Positions 33,000-45,200 of a DNA stretch of 64,000 bases are shown here, in pieces. A model generated the notes under the pieces. The model was not told the origin of the DNA. It searched no databases and saw only the letters and a program-made list of their open reading frames with translations. Both the position numbers and the translations under genes were made by a program. Positions within the stretch are counted from its first letter, which is position 1. Each line of letters begins with the position of its first letter. This stretch comes from Ooceraea biroi. Lineage: Eukaryota > Arthropoda > Insecta > Hymenoptera > Formicidae. The stretch covers positions 3,534,001-3,598,000 of the forward strand of contig NC_039508.1 of the NCBI RefSeq assembly GCF_003672135.1, given 5' to 3'.

Positions 33000-35900
33000 T
33001 GAGTTTCTACCAGTGTCGGGGTGCGTAATGCGGGGGGGATGGATGTAACGACGTTGACATTGTTGGACCGCCCTCGCGGTCGTGCCCTATGGGCGTTACA
33101 GGCCTTACGAACGCATCACCCCTCGTTATTCGATAATTAATTATGGGAGAGATAAGCGAGACGACTTGTTCGCGAATGCAGGAGGTATTGATAGACTTGG
33201 GTCTATCGATAATTAAATCTACGCGATACAAGATTATGGCTTTATCGTGAACATCGAGATTAAGCCTCACGTGTATACGTAATGATGCAAATGCAAATCA
33301 CATGAAGAAATGCAGATCACATTGCAGTGCGTACTTCACGCGGTCATCGACATATCGCACCCCCAAGTCCGTAGATGTCATCCCCCGTTCCGAAACATTC
33401 GACAGTACCGTGATTGGTTTTTCAATCTCGCGTTGTATAGATTATTCATTGACAATTTGGTGAATGAAGGAAGATGTATCATAACTGCAACTTGTGTGAG
33501 TTATTGTCAGGACAGCCGACACGGTGACTGGTCGCGAGCTATCGTTCTTTTTTACAATTCGATAACGCAATTACCTCGCCAATTCGGCTGGATGTTTTTT
33601 ATTACACGGTCGTTATTTTGCGACGAAAGAAACTTTGACAGAGACACGTTATGGTACGTTATTTCGGTGTAATCGCTCCGTTATATTTTATTCAATAGCG
33701 TTTCATAATGCGGCTTCAGAGAGCGTTTATGCGGTGATTTGTTAAAATGAAGCGGATATTGCGGTATGTGGATGAAAAGAGATCCTTTCCCCCCATTTGA
33801 TTATCTTGTCACACAATCGCACCTTCAAACATCTCTGAAAATAAAATCGAGATCGTTGCTTATTAGGCGTCCCAGCAACGATCAGACGCGCAAATCATAT
33901 AATAAAAGCGTCACATTGAGCACGTGTCGCATGTATACGCGACATTATACTCAACGAGGGGGATTTGCGTATATCAATAGAATGATGGCTATTTTTACTC
34001 GGAAGATGATCGTTCATCAAGTGATGCTCGACGACGTTCTATTTTCTAACAACGTGTATTTTCGGCTATTAATAATAAAATTTCATTCAATTAAGTATTG
34101 TATTTCGTAGCACGAAGTTGACGACCACGCACGGATTTAAAAATTCCTCAAGTTATATTACGAATTTCAGTTAATTAAGGCCAAACCTCTTCGCGCATGT
34201 ATGCAATATATATGTCGTCAATTATCGTTTAATTAACACAAACGATATTACATGGATGAAAAATCATGAGTTGATACGAGCTCATCGTTGTCTTATGTAG
34301 GAAGTTGATAATTATATTTTTTATCATCAGTCTGAATTAAAATTTTGTCGATTGTAATGTCGATTTTTTATCATCATGTCCGAATTGAAATTTTATCGAT
34401 TAGCATGTTTTATCGATTGGAATGCCAATTCGCCGCATTTATCACAGCCATTGATAAGCGGAGTTATATAGGATTATATGAGTCCGATGCGGGTGAGCGC
34501 TCATTAGGACTCCATCTGTTCTCTATCTCAGCTGCACCTAGAGCCAAGGATTCCTTCGTCATGTGCGAATACTTCGGCGTCGTTCGTACCCTTATCGGAC
34601 CCGTCAATTGATTCCGCTGAGGACCATTTAATTAACAAGAGCTCGAAACGCGATCAAACATCTATCGCCTCCGGGGTTGAGAATCGGGACGTTTAATTCA
34701 AACAAGGAAGATTCGGCCGACCAATCGAGGTCCTAAGGACGTCCGCGTTTCGAATGAACTGAAACCATCCTCGTTTCCGTCGTGGCGCCTAGTCAAAGGT
34801 TGCTGGCGCAGCGATTACGACAGTGGTAGTGACGACAGTGGTGTCAGCATGAGCAAATATGCCCGTTGCATCGTATGCAATGTGCAATTGCATGCGCCAT
34901 TTATCATAAACACGCGACCCGGCATAACTCGCGGCACGTGCACCCCTACAAGAGCAGGATGCGCGTCGTGGGTGGTTCTTGGATGACGAACGGCTGCGAA
35001 ATTGATCCCTTCGATTTCGACGCGATTCCGCCGCGTTTCCCCCGGCGGAAACCAACCCCTTCGGCACGATCCCGTGTACACAAGAGATACGTGCCCCGAA
35101 TTGTGGCATATCACGCTGTTGAATTAACCCGTTTCAGGATCCTCGATACTCTCGAATCGAAAACCGTCCGTCTTTCCTTCTGCCTCTTGTTCTGTCTTCG
35201 AACTTTGTAGATAAAACGATCGTTTTATCATTATATCTTTCATACTTTCTTCTTTTTCGGATTTTTTTGAATGCTCGTTTCCGTTTTGCGGTCTTCTCTT
35301 GCATCTTTCTCTATTCTCCTTTCTATTTTATCTTTTTTTTTGCTTCTTAATGGATGAGTGTTGACTCACCAATCTGCATACGATGATAACTAATCCATTC
35401 TTGTCAAGAGGAACAAGATTGTTTGCTATTGCAAGTTATCTTCGAAGGAACAAGAACGTTACGAGCAACATATGTGAAACAATAATGTGAAAAATTATAA
35501 ACATTGTGGGTTTTTCAGTTTTCTTAAAAGAAAAAGAAAGAACAAATCACATACCGAGATATCGCACGTTTGCAAAATAAATTGTAATGACGCAAGTGAT
35601 AATTGCGTTTTTCCGTGCGTCAGTTTTTCATTCCGCGGATTTGTATTGCGTGTTATGATCGTTTTCACTTTCCAATTGGGGCGAGCGCGTCGATTGCATT
35701 AATGCTGATGTCCACTGTGACATACATGGTATTTATGAACGTTACTGGTTCGAGGAATCGGCATTTTTTTCCATTGAGCGCTATTCTTTTCAACTGCGAA
35801 AAAAAACAATAATTATAAAACGCTCGCGATTTATGCCCGTTCGGTGCATCTGCACCGGATAAGCTCGTTCGATTACATATTACTGCATAAATTTGCGTAT

Positions 35901-37507
35901 CAAACTTACTGAACGAGTCACCGGCATTTCCGTTGAAAAGCAGTTGCAAATAGAAATGCGAGTCGCGCGACAATATGATAAGTTATTTTATCTGTTTACT
36001 ACTAATTCTGCAGTGACAATGAATATTAAGTATTATTTTGATGTCGTATGTGTGCTTTATTACCGTTTGTATGCGGTATGCGTGGGAACATTAAACGTGT
36101 ATATTATTTTAACGGAATCAAACGCGCGTGTGTTTGTATAGAGTAATTAACAACAATTAATGCGTCGCATATAGTATCTCGTCCCGACTAATTATACGGA
36201 ACGACATGCATCTAAAACTCGATATAATTATTTAGACATCTGTTGACATTCTAAAAAATATGTCGAAATATAAAAATTGAGAAAGACATCATATCTTGCA
36301 GATATCAACGCATTCAATATTCAATATTCGCGAACTCCAGGAAAAATTTTTTTCGCAATACATATAAAAAAAACTGTTCGTCTAATTACATACGTACTTA
36401 TAGATAGTATCTAATAGCGTTCAATCGATGAATGCAAGCTTCCTGGAGGTTATTTTTATGCTATCAAATCTTGAATTATTGATATCTTCCATTTTTGTTC
36501 ACTTGAAGAACTTTTCAATGCATACACATACTGAGATCGCGTAGATACACTCAAAGAAAAATATATTTTACATGTTTAATGTAGATGGCATAACATAATT
36601 GCTACTCAACTTAATAGCAAGGACCGCAATTATTTTTGCACCAACATAAAAATACATTCTAAATTTCAATCGTACGCTCGCGCGAGTATGTATATGTGTG
36701 TATGGCGTAGTGTATGGTTTTCATTACATAATAATAAAAGAAATAGACGGGGCGGGAAATATCGCTCCTGATGGTGGTATGGCAGGATCCTTAAACCGCA
36801 AAACGCCCCAACAGTTCAGAACCATTACTTTAAGTGCACAGGATGTCTTAATGGAATTCCAAGTATTGTACATTGCAGGGAAGGTAAGGAGGTTCAATGT
36901 AGCTTAAATTTGCATAGAGATGCTGCTTGATAATATATGTCTTCTGATATTGGATAGAATCTGAAAGTGCACAGCCTCTTCCTTTAAGACACGTGTTAAT
37001 AATTTATCAACATAATTATTTCAATAATAACTTTCGGCTTTCGATCTACTTCTGTTTTACGTATACATATCGTTGTCAATTTGGTGGTGTACTGAAGGGA
37101 GTTTAAAATAGATCAAAACTCCAGCGTGCGGGTTTACTACCTTGATACAATTACCACGATGTTCTGCGCAGTAGCATTCGTCCAGGCTTCAACCAACCCT
37201 GCCTATGTGTGTGTGTGTGTGTATCTCTTGAAATAAAACCTAAACGCAAAAACGAGTTTTAGAAGATTCATATTATGCTTGCAAATATGTATGCGAAAAG
37301 TGATAGCACCAAATGATGTTGTATTCTCTCCAACCGGAATCGCATCGTAAATATCCATTACGACATTAGGTATTATTAGTAGATATTAATATTGATACTT
37401 ACTAGCCACATACGTTAAGCAGCACAACGCCCGACGCTGTCAAAATATTGATAATCGTTTTTGAATAACATTTTAAATTATTGTTTTGAGTTTTTACGGC
37501 AGCGGTA
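33000..37507. other. AT-rich gene-free stretch
   Basis: Probably ABCG intron or intergenic DNA. A 69-codon ORF at 36698-36907 ends near a possible donor (GGGAAG|GTAAGG, GT at 36884) but has no good acceptor and no recognisable product. A (GT)n microsatellite lies at 37206-37222. Nothing else is resolved. Confidence 0.35.
37206..37222. repeat. (GT)n microsatellite
   Basis: Eight GT units in AT-rich DNA. Confidence 0.9.
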
Positions 37508-37516
37508 GGCAATCGA

Positions 37517-38763
37517 ACCTCTGTGAAGTTGGCCCCCCTTCTTCAAAATTTGAAAAAAATAAGCACAGTTCTGATTGCCCCCCGAAGAGTTCTCTAGAGT
37601 TCTCAGTCCTTTTTAGAAAGAGTTCTGCCATTTAAAGTAACGAAAACACCATTTGAAACACCGGGGGGGCTAACTTCACGAAACTGAAAATTCAAACGGC
37701 TATAACTTTTTTGTTTTTAATTTTAGCGCTTTGAACCTTAAGAATAATTTGTAGAACTCTTTGGGGGGCCATCAGAACTCTCAATAGAACTCCGGATTTC
37801 CCAAAAAAATTTCGGACCCAGAACTTTCAAAGTGCCAGAACTTTTTTGTTTTCGATTTCAGAGCATTGGTTCTTAGGGATAATCGGTAGGACTCTTTGGG
37901 GGGCCATCAGGACTCTCAATAGAACTCCGGATTTCCCAAAAAAATTTCGGACCCAGAACTTTCAAAGTGCCAGAACTTTTTTGTTTTCGATTTCAGAGCA
38001 TTGGTTCTTAGGGATAATCGGTAGAACTCTTTGGGGGGCCATCCGAACTCTCAACAGAACTCCGGATTTCCAAAACAAAACTTTCGGACCCAGAAAAAAT
38101 TCAAAGTGCTAGAACTTTTTTGTTTTCGACTTGAGCGCATCGAGTATTAAGAATAATCGTTAGAACTCTTCGGGGGGCCACAAGAACTGGCAAGTCCTTC
38201 TTTCTAAGTCCCGCAGGTCGAAAAGTTTTTAAATAATTCCGCAGTTCTGTTGAGAATTCTGGTAGTCCTCCGAAGAGTTCTACCGATTATCCTTAAGAAC
38301 CAATGCTCTGAAATCGAAAACAAAAAAGTTCTGGCACTGAAAATTCTGGGTCCGAAATTTTTTGGAAATCCGGAGGTCTGTTGAGAGTCCTGATGGCCCC
38401 CCAAAGAGTTCTACCGATTATCCCTAAGAACCAATGCTCTGAAATCGAAAACAAAAAAGTTCTGGGTCCGAAATTTTTTTGGGAAATCCGGAGTTCTATT
38501 GAGAGTTCTGATGGCCCCCCAAAGAGTTCTACAAATTATTCTTAAGGTTCAAAGCGCTAAAATTAAAAACAAAAAAGTTATAGCCGTTTGAATTTTCAGT
38601 TTCGTGAAGTTAGCCCCCCCGGTGTTTCAAATGGTGTTTTCGTTACTTTAAATGGCAGAACTCTTTCTAAAAAGGACTGAGAACTCTAGAACTCTTCGGG
38701 GGGCAATCAGAACTGTGCTTATTTTTTTCAAATTTTGAAGAAGGGGGCCAACTTCACAGAGGT
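37517..38763. mobile_element. 1247-bp palindromic foldback element with 9-bp target duplication (MULE-like)
   Basis: The two halves are inverted copies: the left end starts ACCTCTGTGAAGTTGGCCCC and the right end is its complement. GGCAATCGA flanks both sides directly (37508-37516 and 38764-38772). Nine-bp duplications with very long terminal repeats are the hallmark of Mutator-like and foldback elements. Each arm contains ~136-bp tandem units built around CTTTTTTGTTTTCGATTTC and GGGGGGCCATCAGAACTC: left-arm units begin near 37706, 37841, 37977 and 38115, mirrored in the right arm. The symmetry axis is near 38.22 kb. It has no transposase, only a repeat-derived 88-codon ORF. It lies about 450 bp upstream of the first ABCG coding exon, within the presumed 5' intron. 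Confidence 0.8.
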
Positions 38764-39227
38764 GGCAATCGAAGGAAACAGATTGTTTCGTTGGAACAGT
38801 TCGCATCCGGTTTTCTTCACCTTAGTATGCATCATTCGCGAGACAAAATCATCGCAATTCGAACAATCGGATGATTCTAATTGCAGTCTCAAATTTGTTT
38901 CAATTTGCATTACAATAAATTCTTTTATTTAAGGCAGCAGAATTTTATTGAGTTGTCACGTGGATTTACACGTGGTGCAGTTCAGTTGTTGCATTTGTGA
39001 CATGAGAACGGGCGATCCGCGATCGATACGAGCTCATTCGATTAGCCAAGTTCTAGGCTTTACCTTGCGCACACAACGTCACATATTTACCATCCACTTA
39101 AATAGTTATATAACAAGACTTTGTTTTCCTAAAACAACCTTCTGCTCGCTTAAATTTAATAAGAATTTATTCTCCATTTTAAAGGAATATTATTTTGATG
39201 TGTCATTGTGCATTTCAGCACTATTGG

Positions 39228-42200
39228 ATGATGGCTGATCTGAAGACTCTCACCCTGAGCGGTGGCGGAGCACCCAGGTACAGCGGCGATGAACAGGTGC
39301 AGTTTATTCCGAGTGGGAGTCATCAAGTGACGATCCGATCACCCCCTCCTTCTTTACATTTGGAAAATCTCAACAATGCGGTCCATGGGTAAGAATAATT
39401 TTACGATTTCCTGTTCTTTACGCGATTTGAGATTTGCGTTTCGCCACACTCGTGCGCGTGGAAGACCCACTACTTATAACGAATTAAAAAAGAAATTTGC
39501 GTTTTTATTGTGAATAATAGGTGTGAGTAATAGTTACCGTAGCAACTAAGCAATGCATATGAAATACAGTAAACAAGAAAAGTGAAGTATGAGTAGCCAA
39601 CCTGAACATTCTTTCGGTAAAGAAGATTAAATTAAAGCCAGGCAATCTTATCTTGATGCATTACTTATACTATCTGAATTATGAATCGATGAGTTATGGA
39701 GAAAAGGCAAATTTAAGGCAAATGTAAAAAAAAATACAATGCAAATCGCACAAATCTTTAAAATAAATAAAAAATTGTCTATAGCATCACTAATTAATAA
39801 CCACGAGTCATCCTTTAATACAGTAAATGAAAAGAAAACCGATACGTTCTCCGGTCTCCTCTTTATTCTGCCGCCAGGTAACCTTGATCGATTCAGATCT
39901 TAAGAGAAAATTTATTCTCTCTTCCTTTATTCTTCAATCTTCATTCTTGGTTCTCTGGTTACAAATCACCAGAATCTGTTGCAATCTGCTAATTAGCATT
40001 CTACGACACGCGCTTATGACATCGATTTGCATTACGGTATTACTTCATAATCCCGTAGCGAAATGCAATTTGCTAATAATATATAAATTCATATTGACTC
40101 AGCTACCTACGATCTGTAGTATTAATTTGGACATGTATGTAAATAATTCTACAATTTATTAATATTAGCCGACAAGTAATCCAAGTAATTGTAATGCAAC
40201 ATTTAATTTAATGGTCACAAATATTGATCAACGATATTAAACTTGTCACAGGTTTGATAAATGTTTAAAAAAAATGGGTTTATTATCGAATATTTAGATT
40301 TGAATACACACAAAATATTTGTTATAGACGAGCGCTTAAGTCTTACGTTACTTAATTGTTTTATGATCAAATAAATACTATATCTGTAACAACTTTGATG
40401 ATGTGATTCTATCAGTTTAAGCTTCAGTTTAATTTGCCGTCTTAAACTGACGTCCGCATTCTAATCTTGAGATCTAGCTACCGTAGATTCATTCAGACGT
40501 AAGCCAAAACTTGGTCGTGCGTCATGAAAATTGTGAATGAGGGGATTCTCGAACCACTCTTGAACACGCGAACCTTTCCTTTAAATACTAGAGTCTAAAA
40601 GGGCTTTCAAGGTTGTACAAAAGCTTCGATCATTGCGGAATCCTTTTCAAGTTCTTAAAATTTTTATCCTTAACATTTTCAGATAACTCAATCTAAAGGC
40701 AGCATTCGATTTACGCATTAAAGCATAAAGCTTTGTTACAGAACATCGTAACGTCATACAATACCAATAAATAATATTTTCTTAAATTGTATGTTATGCA
40801 AGAAAATTTGTTATTCCTAGCATAAACGTATTTCATCTTCGTATATGACGCATCTTCGCAAAAAATAATTTAGAACTCGACGAAATAATTATTATCTAAT
40901 TTTATTATCGTCTGGAGAATAAACGAAAGAAATAATTATCATTAATAACGAACACACGATTCTTTATCTAGACTTATTGGATTGACTTTAAATGAATCGA
41001 AAATCCATAGACGGTATTCAATATTGAAAGACAATATTGCTTTGAATGACAATCGATACTAATTGTCTCAGGATCCATATATTATAGAACCATCAGGGTC
41101 AAGGTTTTTGACTCCCTTCGATTATGTTTCCCTTCGATTATGGTGAACTTGGAAATATCGGGAGTACGCGCGGATTCATACAGGCAAATATGCAATTTAA
41201 GTTTTATCATAATTTTAATTGAAATCTAAAGAGAAGCATCGAGACGTGGCCGTTTCAACTTCCGCCGTGACTCCCCGTGATTCATCGCCAAGTGCAGCTA
41301 AGGATGTGTCCATAACTAACAAAGACGCGTCTCCTTTGTGATTGTACCTAATTCTTTCGAATCTGTCGGATGAAAGGAAATGAATAAAAGAATCAGATAT
41401 TCATTGCGTACAATACTTTAATATTGCTCAGAATAATATTGCAGAAATCTCGGAGTAATATCTCAAAAGTCAAAAGTAATATAAATGTGCAGAGAAAAAA
41501 TTTCTTCATAATTATTTTTACGTTATTATTATTTTATAAATGTAATCTACATATCGAATATAGTATATGATAAAATATTCTCACCTAAATAGCCGAATGC
41601 GATAGTATTTCAGCACATTAGGTAATTTATCCGCTCGTGCTCGGCAAAAGAAAGTAATTGGTACTCAACTGAGTATTTTAAATTTTTATTAGTACTGATT
41701 ATACCTTGATGTCATATATGAAAAAGTCGATAGCGAAGAAGACTTATGGGGACAAAGTTTCTGCAGAAGGCAAGAAGTTATAAGATTACATACTAAGACG
41801 AATACAGAGAAGCGTATAGAATCGATTTAAAGTCTGCACGCAATATTTCTATTATCCGATATTATCGTGCACGAAAATACCAAAGATTAGCATTAGCATT
41901 TTCATCACATTATCTATCCAGCTGAATTATTCATTGCTTGATTAGACAGAAAAAGTTGATTACGATGATTTTTAATGCATTGATGATCCCGTGCAAAAAT
42001 TTCCAGAATATATTATATCACCGAGATAGCAACACCTTAATAAAAATTTCTACAGATTTTGTTTGATCATCAGATTCTTACGAAAAATTATGTTTCGGAT
42101 TATCCAATCAGCGAACAAGTGGGTCACTTACTTTCATCGTCGAGCGCAACTCGTTCAATGATTTTTGCGATCACTTTATTAACGTTCTTGCTACAGTTTT

Positions 42201-45200
42201 CTCGAAATTTGCTTACCACTAATTCGAACTGCACTCATCTCTTTTATTGCTCTCTTTTAAAGATTTTCGAATGAGCGCGGTGGCTTACAGTAATAGGCGG
42301 CTGCATAATAAAAGTGATCACGGGTCTGACGGTAATAAGAATCCGGAGAAATTACTCCGACGAGCGCGCGATATGTAGTTCTTACAAAAAGTCAAATTAC
42401 GATCGTGAAATCACGTAGAAGCGTATAATCCTACCGAGATAGCAACGAGCTCCATTCGACCACGAGCGTCATTGCGCAAAGCGCAGTGGAAACGACTTAA
42501 CTCCACTGCACGCATTTTTGTGGGCGTTTTGTTTTATTATTAGAAAATAATAAGTTTGCGCAGCTGTGTATAACCGTAGTCCAGAGGAATTGCAGAAAGT
42601 CTATCTTTACGACGGAAAACGGTGTACACGCAAAATCGCGATCAGCTACGTGATATAACGACTATGAGGGTACATGATGCGAGAGATGTGACAAAAGAAA
42701 TATTTCAATGTGCTGTACTAACATTAATTCCTTATCTGAGCACGCATCATACGCGTATCATATTCTTCTGATTATATTAATTTGATGTCTTTTTCTTATA
42801 AAATTCCAACTTTATTTATACAAGGAATAATACACTTAATTTTTAAGATAATCTCTATTTATTTTCTATGACTTTGTGTCACTGTTTGATCACAACTTCC
42901 TGACTTCAACAAATATTTTAATCTAAAATAGCTATTAGAGATGGATAAAATTAAAAATTTCGAATTAATTAATCTACATCCCATCAAGATTTTATACGTG
43001 TTGGACATATTTCACAGATATGTGTACATAAATTACTTTGTTGAAGAAAAAGATAGCAATGCACTCATTCACGTAATACCATTTCCTCGAATCTGGAAGT
43101 AATCATGATCTACATATTCATCATTCCATGCAATTTTGCATCTAGATCTGATATCTAAATGTCCGCGAGACACCAATGTCGTTACTCAATGCCGTGAACT
43201 AATTAATAGGATCGGTATCGCAAAATAAATGCAAATTGCATCGAAGGGAATGGAAGTTTAATATGCAATCGTTACTTCTTCTGGCATTGCGTATGTTGCA
43301 CCCATTTTATTGGATTAATTACGATTCTGCGGGATACAAAATCGCCCAAAACCTCATTAATTTTGAATAGGCCGATATGTATTCGCAACCTTGCCGCTTA
43401 CGCACACGCCGCACGTAGTACGTACGTCCGTATTCAGAACGCGACAAGGGTCGTATGTAATTATTTAACGTTAACATGGACAAGTTGCTCTTTCCAAACA
43501 CGGTCAACTAAGCAATGCAAATTGTCCCATTTCAAAATGTCACACTATGCGGAAATATATTGCATAATAATTCAACGGATTCTTATGTCAAGGTTACTTT
43601 AGTGATTTTTACGGATTTATCGTTCTTTATTTACTTAACATAAAGAACGATTCGATTGTCACGTTTCCGAAGTCTTTTGATGTCAACACTTTGAAACCAC
43701 AAAAGGATGGAAACATATTTCAAATTTAGTAATTCAATATTTAATGTTATTTACTTCATAAATATTATTTACTTTAATAAAGAACAATTCAGTCATTAAA
43801 TTGAATCATCAGAAGCAATTATCAGAAAAATACTGAGCACAGACACACAGCTATATATAATTCGTAAAGTCTATCTTATCAAGTAAGCGCAGATGTTCAT
43901 TTATCGAAACTGGATTAATAATGAAGTTAATGGACGAAACGTTCTGCTGTTTCTAGTGGTTCGCAGAACAACCTCCACTGCAGTTGCAACGGAACTACAT
44001 CGAACGGTGCCGCAGCTGCGGTGTGCACTGGCAGTGTTCTGGCCAGAAAAGTGCCGAACCATAGTGGCGCTAGTCCTGGTCAGGGCAATAAAAGGCCGGT
44101 AGTGTCGCTGACACATCTCCCGAAGAGACCGCCGGTCGACGTGGAGTTCAAGAACCTGGCCTACAGCGTGTCCGAAGGCAGGAAAAGAGGTGAGTTTTCC
44201 AGAGAAAAACAGGTAATTGCACTTATTCAATTTCGAGAGAAATTCCTGTAACTTGCGCGATTTGCGCATTCTTCGTTATTCACCGGAGCAAAAGAAGAAG
44301 CATGAGATTTAACGGTTTCATCATGCTTTTCGATTTTAAAGAATTCTCGTATCGCGTTTTGCTACTTTTGTCTCGGATCTTGTTGGGGCAATCATGGGGT
44401 TTCCCTGGGGAAAAACGCATAATTCAAGAGCTCGGAAGTAGCAGATCAAAGTCAAATCATAAGCGAGGTACTATCCGGCGAGCTTTTCGTCTATCAACGT
44501 ATGTGAACGACCTGACCGAAAAAATCGATAGAAACGCACGAACAGGTTTCCTTGTTCGGCGCAGATGCATCGTCCGCCGGTACAACTGCACTCGCAATAA
44601 AGAGGTCAGCCAGGAAATTTTATCCATATGAGGGATGCGCAATTCGAATAAATCTTTACGTGGTAGTTTGGTGGATGTCACATTTTGGCAAGATCATAGT
44701 GAGAATTCTGGCGATTATCTGTGCCAGAATTATAACATTTGTTTCTATTATAAACTATTTTCGTCCATTTCCATGTTCAGATATACGTAGATATACAGAT
44801 ATACGTAATATTGATTTTACAATCTGATAACATATTTATATATATGATGTAGTGATTCTATTTAAAACGTTGTAATATCTCTAAATTATAATAATTTTAA
44901 ATCGAAATTTTTAAATATTGCGAATTTTCGCGACAACTGCAAACCGCATAAAATCTACGGATAAAATCTTATTGTTAGATTATGGAAAAAACATATTTTT
45001 AATTTGCTTTGTTGTTTTTCTATTTATTATAGGGTACAAAACTATTCTAAAATGCGTAAACGGGAAATTCAGATGTGGAGAGTTAACGGCCATTATGGGG
45101 CCGTCTGGTGCAGGAAAAAGCACGCTCATGAACGTTCTAGCGGGATACAAGTAAGTAAAATAATTTTGAGAGAGAATTAGCATTAACGATACGTTACGAC

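Noticed and set aside
36698..36907. 69-codon ORF followed by a GTAAGG donor-like site
   Set aside because: No acceptor with a pyrimidine tract and no recognisable peptide; could be an exon but unsupported.
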